The notes below the pieces were generated by a model. The model was not told the origin of the DNA. It did no database searches and saw nothing but the letters and a program-made list of their open reading frames with translations. The position numbers and the translations under genes are program-made. 64,000 nucleotides of DNA from Paragorgia papillata (taxonomy: Eukaryota > Cnidaria > Anthozoa > Scleralcyonacea > Coralliidae): contig JAWNZC010000413.1 in the NCBI GenBank assembly GCA_035771165.1, forward strand, positions 744,001 through 808,000. Direction: 5' to 3'. The stretch's first letter is position 1, and each line of letters opens with the position of its first letter. This document shows positions 47,101 through 62,000 of the stretch, in pieces.

Positions 47101-50100
47101 CTGCGACAAAATTTGGCGATTTTTTGATCACCCTGGCCCTACGACAAAATTTGGAGATTTTTTGACCACTCGGCGCTGCGACAAAATTTTGAGATTTTTT
47201 GACCACTCCGGCCCTGCAACAAAATTTTGGAGATTTTTTGATCACCCTGGCCCTGCGACAAAATTTGGAGATTTTTTGATCCACTGGCCCTGCGACAAAA
47301 TTTGGAGATTTTTTGATCACCCTGGCCCTGCGACAAAATTTGGAGATTTTTTGATCACCCTGGCCCTGCGACAAAATTTGGAGATTTTTTGATCACCCTG
47401 GCCCTGCGACAAAATTTGGAGATTTTTTGACCACCCCGGCGCTGCAACAAAATTTTGAGATTTTTTGACCACCCCGGCGCTGCAACAAAATTTTGAGATT
47501 TTTTGATCACCCTGGCCCTGCGACAAAATTTTGAGATTTTTTGACCACTCCGGCGCTACGACAAAATTTTGAGATTTTTTGATGACCCTGGCCTGCGACA
47601 AAATTTTGGAGATTTTTTGACCACCCCGGCCCTGCAACAAAATTTGGAGATTTTTTGATCACCCTGGCCCTGCGACAAAATTTGGAGATTTTTTGATCAC
47701 CCTGGCCCTGCGACAAAATTTTGAAATTTTTTGATCACCGTGGCCCTGCGACAAAATTTGGAGATTTTTTCATCACCCTGGCCCTGCGACAAAATTTGGC
47801 GATTTTTTGATCACCCTGGCCCTACGACAAAATTTGGAGATTTTTTGACCACTCCGGCGCTGCAACAAAATTTTGAGATTTTTTTACCACTCCGGCGCTG
47901 CCACAAAATTTGAAGATTTTTTGATCACCCTGGCCCTGCGACAAAATTTGGCGATTTTTTTATCACCCTGGCCCTGCGACAAAATTTGGAGATTTTTTGA
48001 TCACCCTGGCCCTGCGACAAAATTTGGAGATTTTTTGATCACCCTGGCCCTGCGACAAAATTTGGAGATTTTTTGATCACCCTGGCCCTGCGACAAAATT
48101 TGGAGATTTTTTGACCACCTTGGCCCTGCGACAAAATTTGGAGATTTTTTGATCACCCTGGCCCTGCGACAAAAATTTGGAGATTTTTTGATCACCCTGG
48201 CCCTGCGACAAAATTTGGAGATTTTTTTGATCACCCTGGCCCTGCGACAAAATTTGGAGATTTTTTTATCACCCTGGCCCTGCGACAAAATTTGGAGATT
48301 TTTTGACCACCCTGGCCTTGCAACAAAATTTTGGAGATTTTTTTACCACTCCGGCGCTGCGACAAAATTTGGAGATTTTTTGATCACCCTGGCCCTGCGA
48401 CAAAATTTGGAGATTTTTTGACCACCTTGGTCCTGCGACAAAATTTGGAGATTTTTTGATGACCCTGGCCCTGCGACAAAATTTGGAGATTTTTTGACCA
48501 CCTTGGTCCTGCGACAAAATTTGGAGATTTTTTGATCACCCTGGCCCTAGCGACAAAATTTGGAGATTTTTTGATCACCCTGGCCCTGCGGCAAAATTTG
48601 GAGGTTTTTTGATTACCCTAGCCCTGCGACAAAATTTGGAGATTTTTTGATCACCCTGGCCCTGCGACAAAATTTGGAGATTTTTTGATCACCCTGGCCC
48701 TGCGACAAAATTTGGAGATTTTTTGACCACCCCGGCGCTGCGACAAAATTTGGAGATTTTTTGACCACCCTGGCGCTGCAACAAAATTTGAGATTTTTTG
48801 ACCACCCCGGCCCTGCGACAAAATTTGGTGATTTTTTGATCACCCTTGGCACTGCGACAAAATTTGGAGATTTTTTGATCACCCTGGCCCTGCGACAAAA
48901 TTTGGAGATTTTTTGATCACCCTCCCTGCGACAAAATTTGGAGATTTTTTGATCACCCTGGCCCTGCGACAAAATTTGGAGATTTTTTGATCACCCTGGC
49001 CCTGCGACAAAATTTGGAGATTTTTTGACCACCTTGGCCCTGCGACAAAATTTGGAGATTTTTTGATCACCCTGGCCCTGCGACAAAATTTGGAGATTTT
49101 TTGATCACCCTGGTCCTACGACAAAATTTGGAGATTTTTTGATCACACTTGGCACTGCAACAAAATTTGGAGATTTTTTGATCACCCTGGCCCTGCGACA
49201 AAATTTGGAGATTTTTTGATCACCCTGGCCCTGCGACAAAATTTGGAGATTTTTTGATGACCCTGGCCCTGCGACAAAATTTGGAGATTTTTTGATCACC
49301 CTGGCCCTGCGACAAAATTTGGAGATTTTTTGACCACCCCGGCCCTGCAACAAAATTTGGAGATTTTTTGACCACCCTGGCCCTGCAACAAAATTTTGAG
49401 ATTTTTTGACCACCCCGGCCCTGCGACAAAATTTGGAGATTTTTTGATCACCCTGGCCTGCGACAAAAATTTGGAGATTTTTTGATCACACCTGGCCCTG
49501 CGACAAAATTTGGAGATTTTTTGATCACCCTGGCCCTGCGACAAAATTTGGAGATTTTTTGATCACCCTGGCCCTGCGACAAAATTTGGAGATTTTTTGA
49601 TGACCCTGGCCCTGCGACAAAATTTGGAGATTTTTTGACCACCCTGGCCCTGCAACAAAATTTGGAGATTTTTTGATCACCCTGGCGCTGCGACAAAATT
49701 TGGAGATTTTTTGACCACCCGGCCCTGCGACAAAATTTGGAGATTTTTTGATCACCCTGGCCCTGCGACAAAATTTTGAGATTTTTTGATCACCCTGGCC
49801 CTGCGACAAAATTTTGAGATTTTTTTATCACCCTGGCGCTGCGACAAAATTTGGAGATTTTTTGATCACCCTGGCCCTGCGACAAAATTTGAGATTTTTT
49901 GACCACCCTGGCCCTGCAACAAAATTTGGAGATTTTTTTGACCACTCCGGCGCTGCAACAAAATTTTGAGATTTTTTGACCATCCCGGCCCTGCAACAAA
50001 ATTTTGAGATTTTTTGACCACTTGGCGCTACGACAAAATTTGGAAATTTTGAGATTTTTTGACCACCCGGCCCTGTCAAAAAATTTGGAGACTTTTTGAC

Positions 50101-52520
50101 CACCCTGGCCCTGCGACAAAATTTGGAGATTTTTTGATCACCCTGGCCCTGCGACAAAATTTTGGAGATTTTTTGATCACCCTGGCCCTGCGACAAAATT
50201 TGGAGATTTTTTGATCACCTGCCCTGCAACAAAATTTTGAGATTTTTTGACCACTCCGGCGCTACCACAAAATTTGGAGATTTTTTGATCAGCCTGGCCC
50301 TGCCAACAAAAATATTGGAGATTTTTTGACCACTGGCCCGGCGCGACAAAATTTTGAGATTTTTTTATCACCCTGGCGCTTGCCGACAAAATTTGGAGAT
50401 TTTTTGATCACCCTGGCCCTGCGACAAAATTTGGAGATTTTTTTGACCACTCCGGCCCTGCAACAAAATTTTGGAGATTTTTTTGACCACTCCGGCCCGC
50501 TGCCACAAAATTTGGAGATTTTTTGATCCACCCTTGCCTGCGACAAAATTTTGTGATTTTTTTGACCACCCCCAGCCCTGCAACAAAATTTGAGATTTTT
50601 TGACCACTCCGGCGCTACGACAAAATTTGGACAAAATTTTGAGATTTTTTGACCCACCCCGGCCCTGTCAAAAAATTGTTGAGATTTTTGACCATCCCGG
50701 TCCCGACAAAATTTGGAGATTTTTTGATCACCCTGGCTCTGTGACAAAATTTGGAGATTTTTTGATCACCCTGGCCCTGCGACAAAATTTTGAGATTTTT
50801 TGATCACCGTGGCCCTGCGACAAAATTTGGAGATTTTTTGATCACCCTGGCCCTGCGACAAAATTTGGCGATTTTTTGATCACCCTGGTCCTACGACAAA
50901 ATTTGGAGATTTTTTGATCACACTTGGCACTGCAACTAAATTTGGAGATTTTTTTATTACCCTGGCCCTGCGACAAAATTTGGAGATTTTTTGATCACCC
51001 TGGCCCTGCGACAAAATTTGGAGATTTTTTGATGAACCTGGACCTGCGACAAAATTTGGAGATTTTTTGACCACCCCGGCCCTGCAACAAAATTTGGAGA
51101 TTTTTTGATCACCCTGGCCTTGCGAGAAAATTTGGAGGTTTTTTGATCACCCTGGCCCTGCGACAAAATTTTGAAATTTTTTGATCACCGTGGCCCTGCG
51201 ACAAAATTTGGAGATTTTTTCATCACCCTGGCCCTGCGACAAAATTTGGCGATTTTTTGATCACTCCGGCGCTGCAACAAAATTTTGAGATTTTTTTACC
51301 ACTCCGGCGCTGCCACAAAATTTGAAGATTTTTTGATCACCCTTGGCACTGCGAGAAAATTTGGAGATTTTTTTATCACACTTGGCACTGCGGCAAAATT
51401 TGGAGATTTTTTTATCACCCTGGCCCTGCGACAAAATTTGGAGATTTTTTGATCACCCTGTCCCTGCGACAAAATTTGGAGATTTTTTGATCACCCTGGC
51501 CCTGCGACAAAATTTGGAGATTTTTTGACCACCTTGGCCCTGCGACAAAATTTGGAGATTTTTTGATCACCCTGGCCCTGCGACAAAATTTGGAGATTTT
51601 TTGATCACACTTGGCACTGCAACAAAATTTGGAGATTTATTTATTACCCTAGCCCTGCGACTAAATTTTTAAGATTTTTTGATCACCCTGGCCTTGCGAC
51701 AAAATTTGGAGATTTTTTGATGACCCTGGCCCTGCGACAAAATTTGGAGATTTTTTGATGACCCTGGCCCTGCGACAAAATTTGGAGATTTTTTGACCAC
51801 CTTGGTCCTGCGACAAAATTTGGAGATTTTTTGATCACCCTGGCCCTGCGACAAAATTTGGCGATTTTTTGATCACCATGGTCCTACGACAAAATTTGGA
51901 GATTTTTTGATCACACTTGGCACTGCAACAAAATTTGGAGATTTTTTTATTACCCTAGCCCTGCGACAAAATTTGGAGATTTTTTGATCACCCTGGCCCT
52001 GCGACAAAATTTGGAGATTTTTTGACCACCCCGGCCCTGCAACAAAATTTGGAGATTTTTTCATCACCCTGGCGCTGCAACAAAATTTTGAGATTTTTTG
52101 ACCACCCCGGTCCTGTGACAAAATTTGGAGATTTTTTGATCACCATGGCCCTGCGAGAAAATTTGGAGGTTTTTTGATCACCCTGGCCCTGCGACAAAAT
52201 TTTGAGATTTTTTGATCAGCGTGGCCCTGCGACAAAATTTGGAGATTTTTTCATCACCCTGGCCCTGCGACAAAATTTGGCGATTTTTTGATCACCCTGG
52301 CCCTACGACAAAATTTGGAGATTTTTTGACCACTCCGGCGCTGCAACAAAATTTTGAGATTTTTTTACCACTCCGGCGCTGCCACAAAATTTGAAGATTT
52401 TTTGATCACCCTTGGCACTGCGACAAAATTTGGAGATTTTTTTATCACACTTGGCACTGCGGCAAAATTTGGAGATTTTTTTATCACCCTGGCCCTGCGA
52501 CAAGATTTGGTGATTTTTTG
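41150..52520. repeat. Homogenised block dominated by the GATCACCCTGG monomer
   Basis: Most units are the TTTGGAGATTTTTTGATCACCCTGGCCCTGCGAC type. Between about 41400 and 50750 many units carry single-base losses or gains, for example CCTGGCCTGCGAC, GACCACCCGCCC, AAAAATTTGG. These are much rarer outside the block. Confidence 0.75.
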
Positions 52521-53329
52521 ATCACCCTGGCCCTGCGACAAAATTTTGAGATTTTTTGACCACTCCGGCGCTACGACAAAATTTGGATAACAAAATTTTG
52601 AGATTTTTTGACCACCCCAGCCGTGTCAAAAAATATTGAGACTTTTTGACCACTCCGGCGATGGGACAAAATTTTGAGAATTTTTGAGCACCCTGGCGCT
52701 GCAACAAAATTTTGGGATTTTTTGACCACCCCGGTCCTGTGACAAAATTTGGAGATTTTTTGATCACCCTGGCCCTGCGATAAAATTTGGAGGTTTTTTG
52801 ATCACCCTGGCCCTGCGACAAAATTTGGAGATTTTTTGACCACTCCGGCGTTGCGACAAAATTTGGAGATTTTTTGATCACCCTGGCCCTGCGACAAAAT
52901 TTTGAGATTATTGAGATTCCAACAAAATTTGGAGATTTTTTTATCACCCTGGCCCTGCGACAAAATTTGGCGATTTTTTGATCACCCTGGCCCCGTGACA
53001 AAATTTGGCGATTTTTTGATCACCCTGGCCCCGCGACAAAATTTGGAGATTTTTTGACCACCCCGGCCCTGCAACAAAATTTTGTTATTTTTTGACCACT
53101 CCGGCGCTACGACAAAATTTGGATAACAAAATTTTGGATTTTTTGACCACCCCGGCCCTGTCAAAAAATATTGAGACTTTTTGACCACTCCGGGGATGGG
53201 ACAAAATTTTGAGAATTTTTGAGCACCCTGGCGCTGCAACAAAATTTTGAGATTTTTTTACCACCCCGGTCCTGTGACAAAATTTCGAGATTTTTTGATC
53301 ACCCTGGCCCTGCGACAAAATTTGGAGAT

Positions 53330-56300
53330 TTTTTGACCACTCCGGCGTTGCGACAAAATTTTAAGATTTTTTGATCACCCTGGGTCTGCGACAAAATTTG
53401 GAGATTTTTTGATCACCCTGGGTGTGCGACAAAATTTTGAGATTTTTTGATCACCCTGGCCCTGCGACAAAATTTTGAGATTTTTTGATCACCCTGGGTG
53501 TGCGACAAAATTTTGAGATTTTTTGATCACCCTGGCCCTGCGACAAAATTTTGAGATTTTTTTATCACCGTGGCCCTGCGACAAAATTTGGAGATTTTTT
53601 GATCACCCTGGCCCTGCGACAAAATTTGGCGATTTTTTTATCACCCTGGTCCTACGACAAAATTTTGAGATTTTGTGACCACCCCGGTACTGTGAAAAAA
53701 TTTTGAGATTTTTTGACCATCCCGGCCCTGCAACAAAATTTTGAGATTTTTTGACCACTCCGGCGCTACGACAAAATTTGGATAACAATATTTTGAAATT
53801 TTTTGACCACCCCGGCCCTGTCAAAAAATATTGAGGCTTTTTGACCAATCCGGCGATGGGACAAAATTTTGAGAATTTTTGAGCACCCTGGCGCTGCAAC
53901 ACAATTTTTGAGATTTTTTGACCACACCGGTCCTGTGAGAAAATTTGGAGATTTTTTGATCACCCTGGCCCTGCGACAAAATTTGGAGATTTTTTGACCA
54001 CCCCGGCCCTGCAACAAAATTTTGTGATTTTTTGACCACCCCGGCCCTGCAACAAAATTTTGAGATTTTTTGACCACTCCGGCGCTACGACAAAATTTGG
54101 ATAACAAAATTTTGGATTTTTTGACCACCCCGGCCCTGTCAAAAAATATTGAGACATTTTGACCACTCCGGCGATGGGATAAAATTTTTAGAATTTTTGA
54201 GCACCCTGGCGCTGCAACAAAATTTTGAGATTTTTTTACCACCCCGGTCCTGTGACAAAATTTGGAGATTTTTTGATCACCCTGGCCCTGCGACAAAATT
54301 TGGACATTTTTTGACCACTCCGGCGTTGCGACAAAATTTTGAGATTTTTTGATCACCGTGGCCCTGCGACAAAATTTGGAGATTTTTTGATCACCCTGGC
54401 CCTGCGACAAAATTTGGCGATTTTTTGATCACCCTGGCCGTACGACAAAATTTGAAGATTTTTTGACCACTCCAGCGCTGCCACAAAATTTGGAGATTTT
54501 TTGATCACCCTTGGCACTGCGACAAAATTTGAAGATTTTTTGATGACCCTGGCCCTGCGACAAAATTTGGAGATTTTTTGACCACTCCGGCGTTGCAACA
54601 AAATTTTGAGATTTTTTTACCACTCCGGCGCTGCCACAAAATTTGGAGATTTTTTGATCAGCCTTGGCACTGCGACAAAATTTGGAGATTTTTTGATGAC
54701 CCTGGGCCTGCGACAAAATTTGGAGATTTTTTGACCACTCCGGCGCTACGACAAAATTTGGATAACAAAATTTTGAGATTTTTTGACCACCCCGGCCCTG
54801 TCAAAAAATATTGAGACTTTTTGACCACTCCGGCGATGGGACAAAATTTTGAGAATGTTTGAGCACCCTGGCGCTGCAACAAAATTTTGAGATTTTTTGA
54901 CCACCCTGGCCCTGCGAAAAAATTTGGATGTTTTTTGATCACCCTGGCCCTGCGACAAAATTTGGAGATTTTTTTATCACCCTGGGCCTGCGACAAAATT
55001 TGGAGATTTTTTGACCATTCCGGCGCTGCAACAAAATTTTGAGATTTTTTTACCACCCCGGCGCTGCTACAAAATTTGGAGATTTTTTGATCACCCTTGG
55101 CACTGCGACAAACTTTGGAGATTTTTTGATGACCCTGGCCCTGCGACAAAATTTGGAGATTTTTTGACCACCCCGGCCCTGCAACAAAATTTTGTGATTT
55201 TTTGACCACCCCGGCCCTGCAACAAAATTTTGTGATTTTTTGACCATCCCAGCCCTGCAACAAAATTTTGAGATTTTTTGACCACTCCGGCGCTACGACA
55301 AATTTTGGATAACAAAATTTTGAGATTTTTTGACCACCCCGGCCCTGCCAAAAAATATTGAGACTTATTGACCACTCCGGCGTTGCGACAAAATTTGGAG
55401 ATTTTTTGATCACCCTGCCCTAAGACAAAATTTTGAGATTTTTTTACCACCCCGTTCCTGTGACAAAATTTGGAGATTTTTTGATCACCCTGGCCCTGCG
55501 ACAAAATTTGGAGGTTAATTGATCACCCTGGCCCTGCGACAAAATTTGGAGATTTTTTGACCACTCCGGCGTTGCGACAAAATTGGGAGATTTTTTGATC
55601 ACCCTGGGTCTGCGACAAAATTTGGAGATTTTTTGATCACCCTGGCCCTGCGACAAAATTTGGAGATTTTTTGACCACTCCGGCGTTGCGACAAAATTTT
55701 AAGATTTTTTGATCACCCTGGGTCTGCGACAAAATTTGGAGATTTTTTGATCACCCTGGGTGTGCGACAAAATTTTGAGATTTTTTGATCACCCTGGCCC
55801 TGCGACAAAATTTTGAGGTTTTTTGATCACCCTGGGTGTGCGACAAAATTTTGAGATTTTTTGATCACCCTGGCCCTGCGACAAAATTTTGAGATTTTTT
55901 TATCACCGTGGCCCTGCGACAAAATTTGGAGATTTTTTGATCACCCTGGCCCTGCGACAAAATTTGGCGATTTTTTTATCACCCTGGTCCTACGACAAAA
56001 TTTTGAGATTTTGTGACCACCCCGGTACTGTGAAAAAATTTTGAGATTTTTTGACCATCCCGGCCCTGCAACAAAATTTTGAGATTTTTTGACCACTCCG
56101 GCGCTACGACAAAATTTGGATAACAATATTTTGAAATTTTTTGACCACCCCGGCCCTGTCAAAAAATATTGAGGCTTTTTTGACCACTCCGGCGATGGGA
56201 CAAAATTTTGAGAATTTTTGAGCACCCTGGCGCTGCAACACAATTTTTGAGATTTTTTGACCACACCGGTCCTGTGAGAAAAATTTGGAGATTTTTTGAT

Positions 56301-57970
56301 CACCCTGGCCCTGCGACAAAATTTGGAGATTTTTTGACCACCCCGGCCCTGCAACAAAATTTTGTGATTTTTTGACCACCCCGGCCCTGCAACAAAATTT
56401 TGAGATTTTTTGACCACTCCGGCGCTACGACAAAATTTGGATAACAAAATTTTGGATTTTTTGACCACCCCGGCCCTGTCAAAAAATATTGAGACATTTT
56501 GACCACTCCGGCGATGGGATAAAAATTTTTAGAATTTTTGAGCACCCTGGCGCTGCAACAAAATTTTGAGATTTTTTTACCACCCCGGTCCTGTGACAAA
56601 ATTTGGAGATTTTTTGATCACCCTGGCCCTGCGACAAAATTTGGACATTTTTTGACCACTCCGGCGTTGCGACAAAATTTTGAGATTTTTTGATCACCGT
56701 GGCCCTGCGACAAAATTTGGAGATTTTTTGATCACCCTGGCCCTGCGACAAAATTTGGCGATTTTTTGATCACCCTGGCCGTACGACAAAATTTGAAGAT
56801 TTTTTGACCACTCCAGCGCTGCCACAAAATTTGGAGATTTTTTGATCACCCTTGGCACTGCGACAAAATTTGAAGATTTTTTGATGACCCTGGCCCTGCG
56901 ACAAAATTTGGAGATTTTTTGACCACTCCGGCGTTGCAACAAAATTTTGAGATTTTTTTACCACTCCGGCGCTGCCACAAAATTTGGAGATTTTTTGATC
57001 ACCCTTGGCACTGCGACAAAATTTGGAGATTTTTTGATGACCCTGGCCCTGCGACAAAATTTGGAGATTTTTTGACCACTCCGGCGCTACGACAAAATTT
57101 GGATAACAAAATTTTGAGATTTTTTGACCACCCCGGCCCTGTCAAAAAATATTGAGACTTTTTGACCACTCCGGCGATGGGACAAAATTTTGAGAATGTT
57201 TGAGCACCCTGGCGCTGCAACAAAATTTTGAGATTTTTTGACCACCCTGGCCCTGCGAAAAAATTTGGATGTTTTTTGATCACCCTGGCCCTGCGACAAA
57301 ATTTGGAGATTTTTTTATCACCCTGGCCCTGCGACAAAATTTGGAGATTTTTTGACCATTCCGGCGCTGCAACAAAATTTTGAGATTTTTTTACCACCCC
57401 GGCGCTGCTACAAAATTTGGAGATTTTTTGATCACGCTTGGCACTGCGACAAACTTTGGAGATTTTTTGATGACCCTGGCCCTGCGACAAAATTTGGAGA
57501 TTTTTTGACCACCCCGGCCCTGCAACAAAATTTTGTGATTTTTTGACCACCCCGGCCCTGCAACAAAATTTTGTGATTTTTTGACCATCCCAGCCCTGCA
57601 ACAAAATTTTGAGATTTTTTGACCACTCCGGCGCTACGACAAATTTTGGATAACAAAATTTTGAGATTTTTTGACCACCCCGGCCCTGCCAAAAAATATT
57701 GAGACTTATTGACCACTCCGGCGTTGCGACAAAATTTGGAGATTTTTTGATCACCCTGGCCCTAAGACAAAATTTTGAGATTTTTTTACCACCCCGTTCC
57801 TGTGACAAAATTTGGAGATTTTTTGATCACCCTGGCCCTGCGACAAAATTTGGAGGTTAATTGATCACCCTGGCCCTGCGACAAAATTTGGAGATTTTTT
57901 TACCACTCCGGCGTTGCGACAAAATTGGGAGATTTTTTGATCACCCTGGGTCTGCGACAAAATTTGGAGA
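53330..57970. repeat. 2341-bp tandem duplication inside the array
   Basis: Segments recur with a constant offset of 2341: 53361 to 55702, 54353-54601 to 56694-56942, and 54658 to 56999. The copies differ at only a few positions (for example GGGCCTG against GGCCCTG). The first copy runs from about 53330 to 55670, and the second to about 57970. Confidence 0.85.
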
Positions 57971-59029
57971 TTTTTTGATCACACTGGCCCTGCGACAAAA
58001 TTTTGAGATTTTTTTATCACCGTGGCCCTGCGACAAAATTTTGAGATTTTTGACCACTCCGGCGCTGCCACAAAATTTGGAGATTTTTTTATCAAACTTG
58101 GCACTGCGACAAAATTTGGAGATTTTTTGACCACCCCGGTACTGTGACAAAATTTTGAGATTTTTTGACCATCCCGGCCCTGCAACAAAATTTTGACATT
58201 TTTTGACCACTCCGGCGCTACGACAAAATTTGGATAACAAAATTGTGTGATTTTTTGACAACCCCGGCCCTGTCAAAAAATATTGAGACTTTTTGACCAC
58301 TCCGGCGATGGGACAAAATTTTGAGAATTTTTGAGCACCCTGGCGCTGCAACAAAATTTTGAGATTTTTTGACCACCCTGGCCCTGCGATAAAATTTTGA
58401 GATTTTTTGATCACCCTGGCCCTGCGTCAAAATTTGGAGATTTTTTGACCACTCCGGCGCTGCGAAAAAATTTGGAGATTTCTTGATCACCCTGGCCCTA
58501 CGACAAAATTTGGAGATTTTTTGGCCACTCCGGCGCTGCAACAAAATTTTGAGATTTTTTTATCTCTCCGGCGCTGCCACAAAATTTGGAGATTTTTTGA
58601 TCACCCTTGGCACTGCGACAAAATTTGGATATTTTTTTATCACCCTGGCCCTGCAACAAAATTTGGATATTTTTGATCACCCTGGCCCTGCGAGAAAATT
58701 TGGAGATTTTTTGACCACTCCGCCGCTGCAACAAAATTTTGAGATTTTTTTACCACACCGGCGCTGCCACAAAATTTGGAGATTTTTTGATCACCCTTGG
58801 CACCGCGACAAAATTTGGAGATTTTTTTATCACCCTGGCCCTGCGACAAAATTTGGAGATTTTTTGATCACCCTGGCCCTGCGACAAAATTTGGAGATTT
58901 TTTGATGACCCTGGCCCTGCGAGAAAATTTGTAGGTTTTTTGATCACCCTGGGTTTACGACAAAATTTGGAGATTTTTTGACCACTCCGGCGTTGCGACA
59001 AAATTTGGAGATTTTTTGATCACCCTGGC

Positions 59030-62000
59030 CCTGCGTCAAAATTTGGAGGTTTTTTGATCACCCTGGCCCTAGGACAAAATTTTGAGATTTTTTGACCACT
59101 CCGGCGCTGCGAAAAAATATGGAGATTTTTTTACCACTCCGGCGCTGCAACAAAATTTTGAGATTTTTTTACCTCTCCGGCGCTGGCACAAAATTTGGAG
59201 ATTTTTTGGTCACCCTTGGCACTGCGACAAAATTTGGAGATTTTTTTATCACCCTGGCCCTGCAACAAAATTTGGAGATTTTTTGATCACCCTGGCCCTG
59301 CGAGAAAATTTGGAGATTTTTTGACCACTCCGCCGAGGCAACAAAATTTTGAGATTTTTTTACCATCCCGGCCCTGCAACAAAATTTTGAGATTTTTTGA
59401 CCACCCTGGCGCTACGACAAAATTTGGATAACAAAATTTTGAGATTTTTTGACCACCCCGGCCCTGTCAAAAAATATTGAGACTCTTTGACCACTCCGAC
59501 GATGGGACAAAATTTGGAGATTTTTTGATCACCCTGGCCCTGCGACAAAATTTGGCGATTTTTTGATCACCCTGGCCGTACGACAAAATTTGGAGATTTT
59601 TTGACCACTCCAGCGCTGCCACAAAATTTGGAGATTTTTTGATCACCCTTGGCACTGCGACAAAATTTGAAGATTTTTTGATGACCCTTGTCCTGCGACA
59701 AAATTTGGAGATTTTTTGACCACTCCGGCGTTGCAACAAAATTTTGAGATTTTTTGACTACTCCGGCGCTGCCACAAAATTTGGAGATTTTTTGATCACC
59801 CTTGGCACTGCGACAAAATTTGGGGATTTTTTGATCACCCTGGCCCTGCGACAAAATTTGGAGATTTTTTGACTACACCGGTGCTGCGACAAAATTTGGA
59901 GATTTTTTGACCACTCCGGCGTTGCGACAAAATTTGGAGATTTTTTGATCACCCTGGCCCTGCAACAAGATTTGGAGATTTTTTGATCACCCTGGCCCTG
60001 CGAGAAAATTTGGAGATTTTTTGACCACTCCGGCGCTGCGAAAAAATTTGGAGATTTTTTGACTTCTCCGGTGCTGCCACAAAATTTTGAGATTTTTTGA
60101 TCACCCTTGGCACTGCGACAAAATTTGGAGATTTTTTTATCACCCTGGCCCTGCGACAAAATTTGGTGATTTTTTGATCACCCTGGCGCTGCGACAAAAT
60201 TTGGAGATTTTTTGATGACCCTGGCGCTGCGAAAAAATTTGGAGATTTTTCGACCACCCCGCCCTGCAACAAAATTTTGTGATTTTTTGACCACCCCGGC
60301 CCTGCAAAAAAATTTTGAGATTTTTTGACAATCCCGGCCCTGCAACAAAATTTTGAGATTTTTGGACCAATCCGGCGCTACGACAAAATTTGAATAACAA
60401 AATTTTGAGATTTTTTGACCACCCCGCCCCTGTCAAAAAATATTGAGACTTTTTGACCACTCCGGCGATGGGACAAAATTTTGAGAATTATTGAGCACCC
60501 TGGCGCTGCAACTAAATTTTGAGATTTTTTGACCACCCCGGTCCTGTGACAAAATTTAGAGATTTTTTGATCACCCGGGCGCTGCAACAAAATTTTGAGA
60601 TTTTTGGATCACCCTGGCCCTGCGACAAAATTTGGAGATTTTTTGATGACCCTGGCCCTGCGACAAAATTTGGAGATTTTTTGACCACCCCGGCCCTGCA
60701 ACAAAATTTTGAGATTTTTTGACCACCCAGGCCCTGCAACAAAATTTTGAGGTTTTTTGACCATCCCGGCCATGCAAGAAAATTTTGGGATTTTTTGACC
60801 ACTCCGGCGCTACGACAAAATTTGGATAACAAAATTTTGAGATTTTTTGACCACCCCGGCCCTGTCAAAAAATATTGAGACTTTTTGACCACTCCGGCGA
60901 TGGGACAAAATTTTGAAATTTTTTGACCACCCCGGTCTTGTGACAAAATCTGGAGATTTTTTTGATCACCCTGGCCCTGCGTCAAAATTTGGAGGTTTTT
61001 TGATCACCCTGGCCCTACGACAAAATTTTGAGATTTTTTGACCACTCCGGCGCTGCGAAAAAATATGGAGATTTTTTTACCACTCCGGCGCTGCAACAAA
61101 ATTTTGAGATTTTTTTACCTCTCCGGCGCTGGCACAAAATTTGGAGATTTTTTGGTCACCCTTGGCACTGCGACAAAATTTGGAGATTTTTTTATCACCC
61201 TGGCCCTGCAACAAAATTTGGAGATTTTTTGATCACCCTGGCCCTGCGAGAAAATTTGGAGATTTTTTGACCACTCCGCCGAGGCAACAAAATTTTGAGA
61301 TTTTTTTACCATCCCGGCCCTGCCACAAAATTTGGAGATTTTTTGATCACCCTTGGCACTGCGACAAAATTTGGGGATTTTTTGATCACCCTGGCCCTGC
61401 GACAAAATTTGGAGATTTTTTGACTACACCGGTGCTGCGACAAAATTTGGAGATTTTTTGACCACTCCGGCGTTGCGACAAAATTTGGAGATTTTTTGAT
61501 CACCCTGGCCCTGCAACAAGATTTGGAGATTTTTTGATCACCCTGGCCCTGCGAGAAAATTTGGAGATTTTTTGACCACTCCGGCGCTGCGAAAAAATTT
61601 GGAGATTTTTTGACTTCTCCGGTGCTGCCACAAAATTTTGAGATTTTTTGATCACCCTTGGCACTGCGACAAAATTTGGAGATTTTTTTATCACCCTGGC
61701 CCTGCGACAAAATTTGGTGATTTTTTGATCACCCTGGCGCTGCGACAAAATTTGGAGATTTTTTGATGACCCTGGCGCTGCGAAAAAATTTGGAGATTTT
61801 TCGACCACCCCGCCCTGCAACAAAATTTTGTGATTTTTTGACCACCCCGGCCCTGCAAAAAAATTTTGAGATTTTTTGACAATCCCGGCCCTGCAACAAA
61901 ATTTTGAGATTTTTGGACCAATCCGGCGCTACGACAAAATTTGAATAACAAAATTTTGAGATTTTTTGACCACCCCGCCCCTGTCAAAAAATATTGAGAC

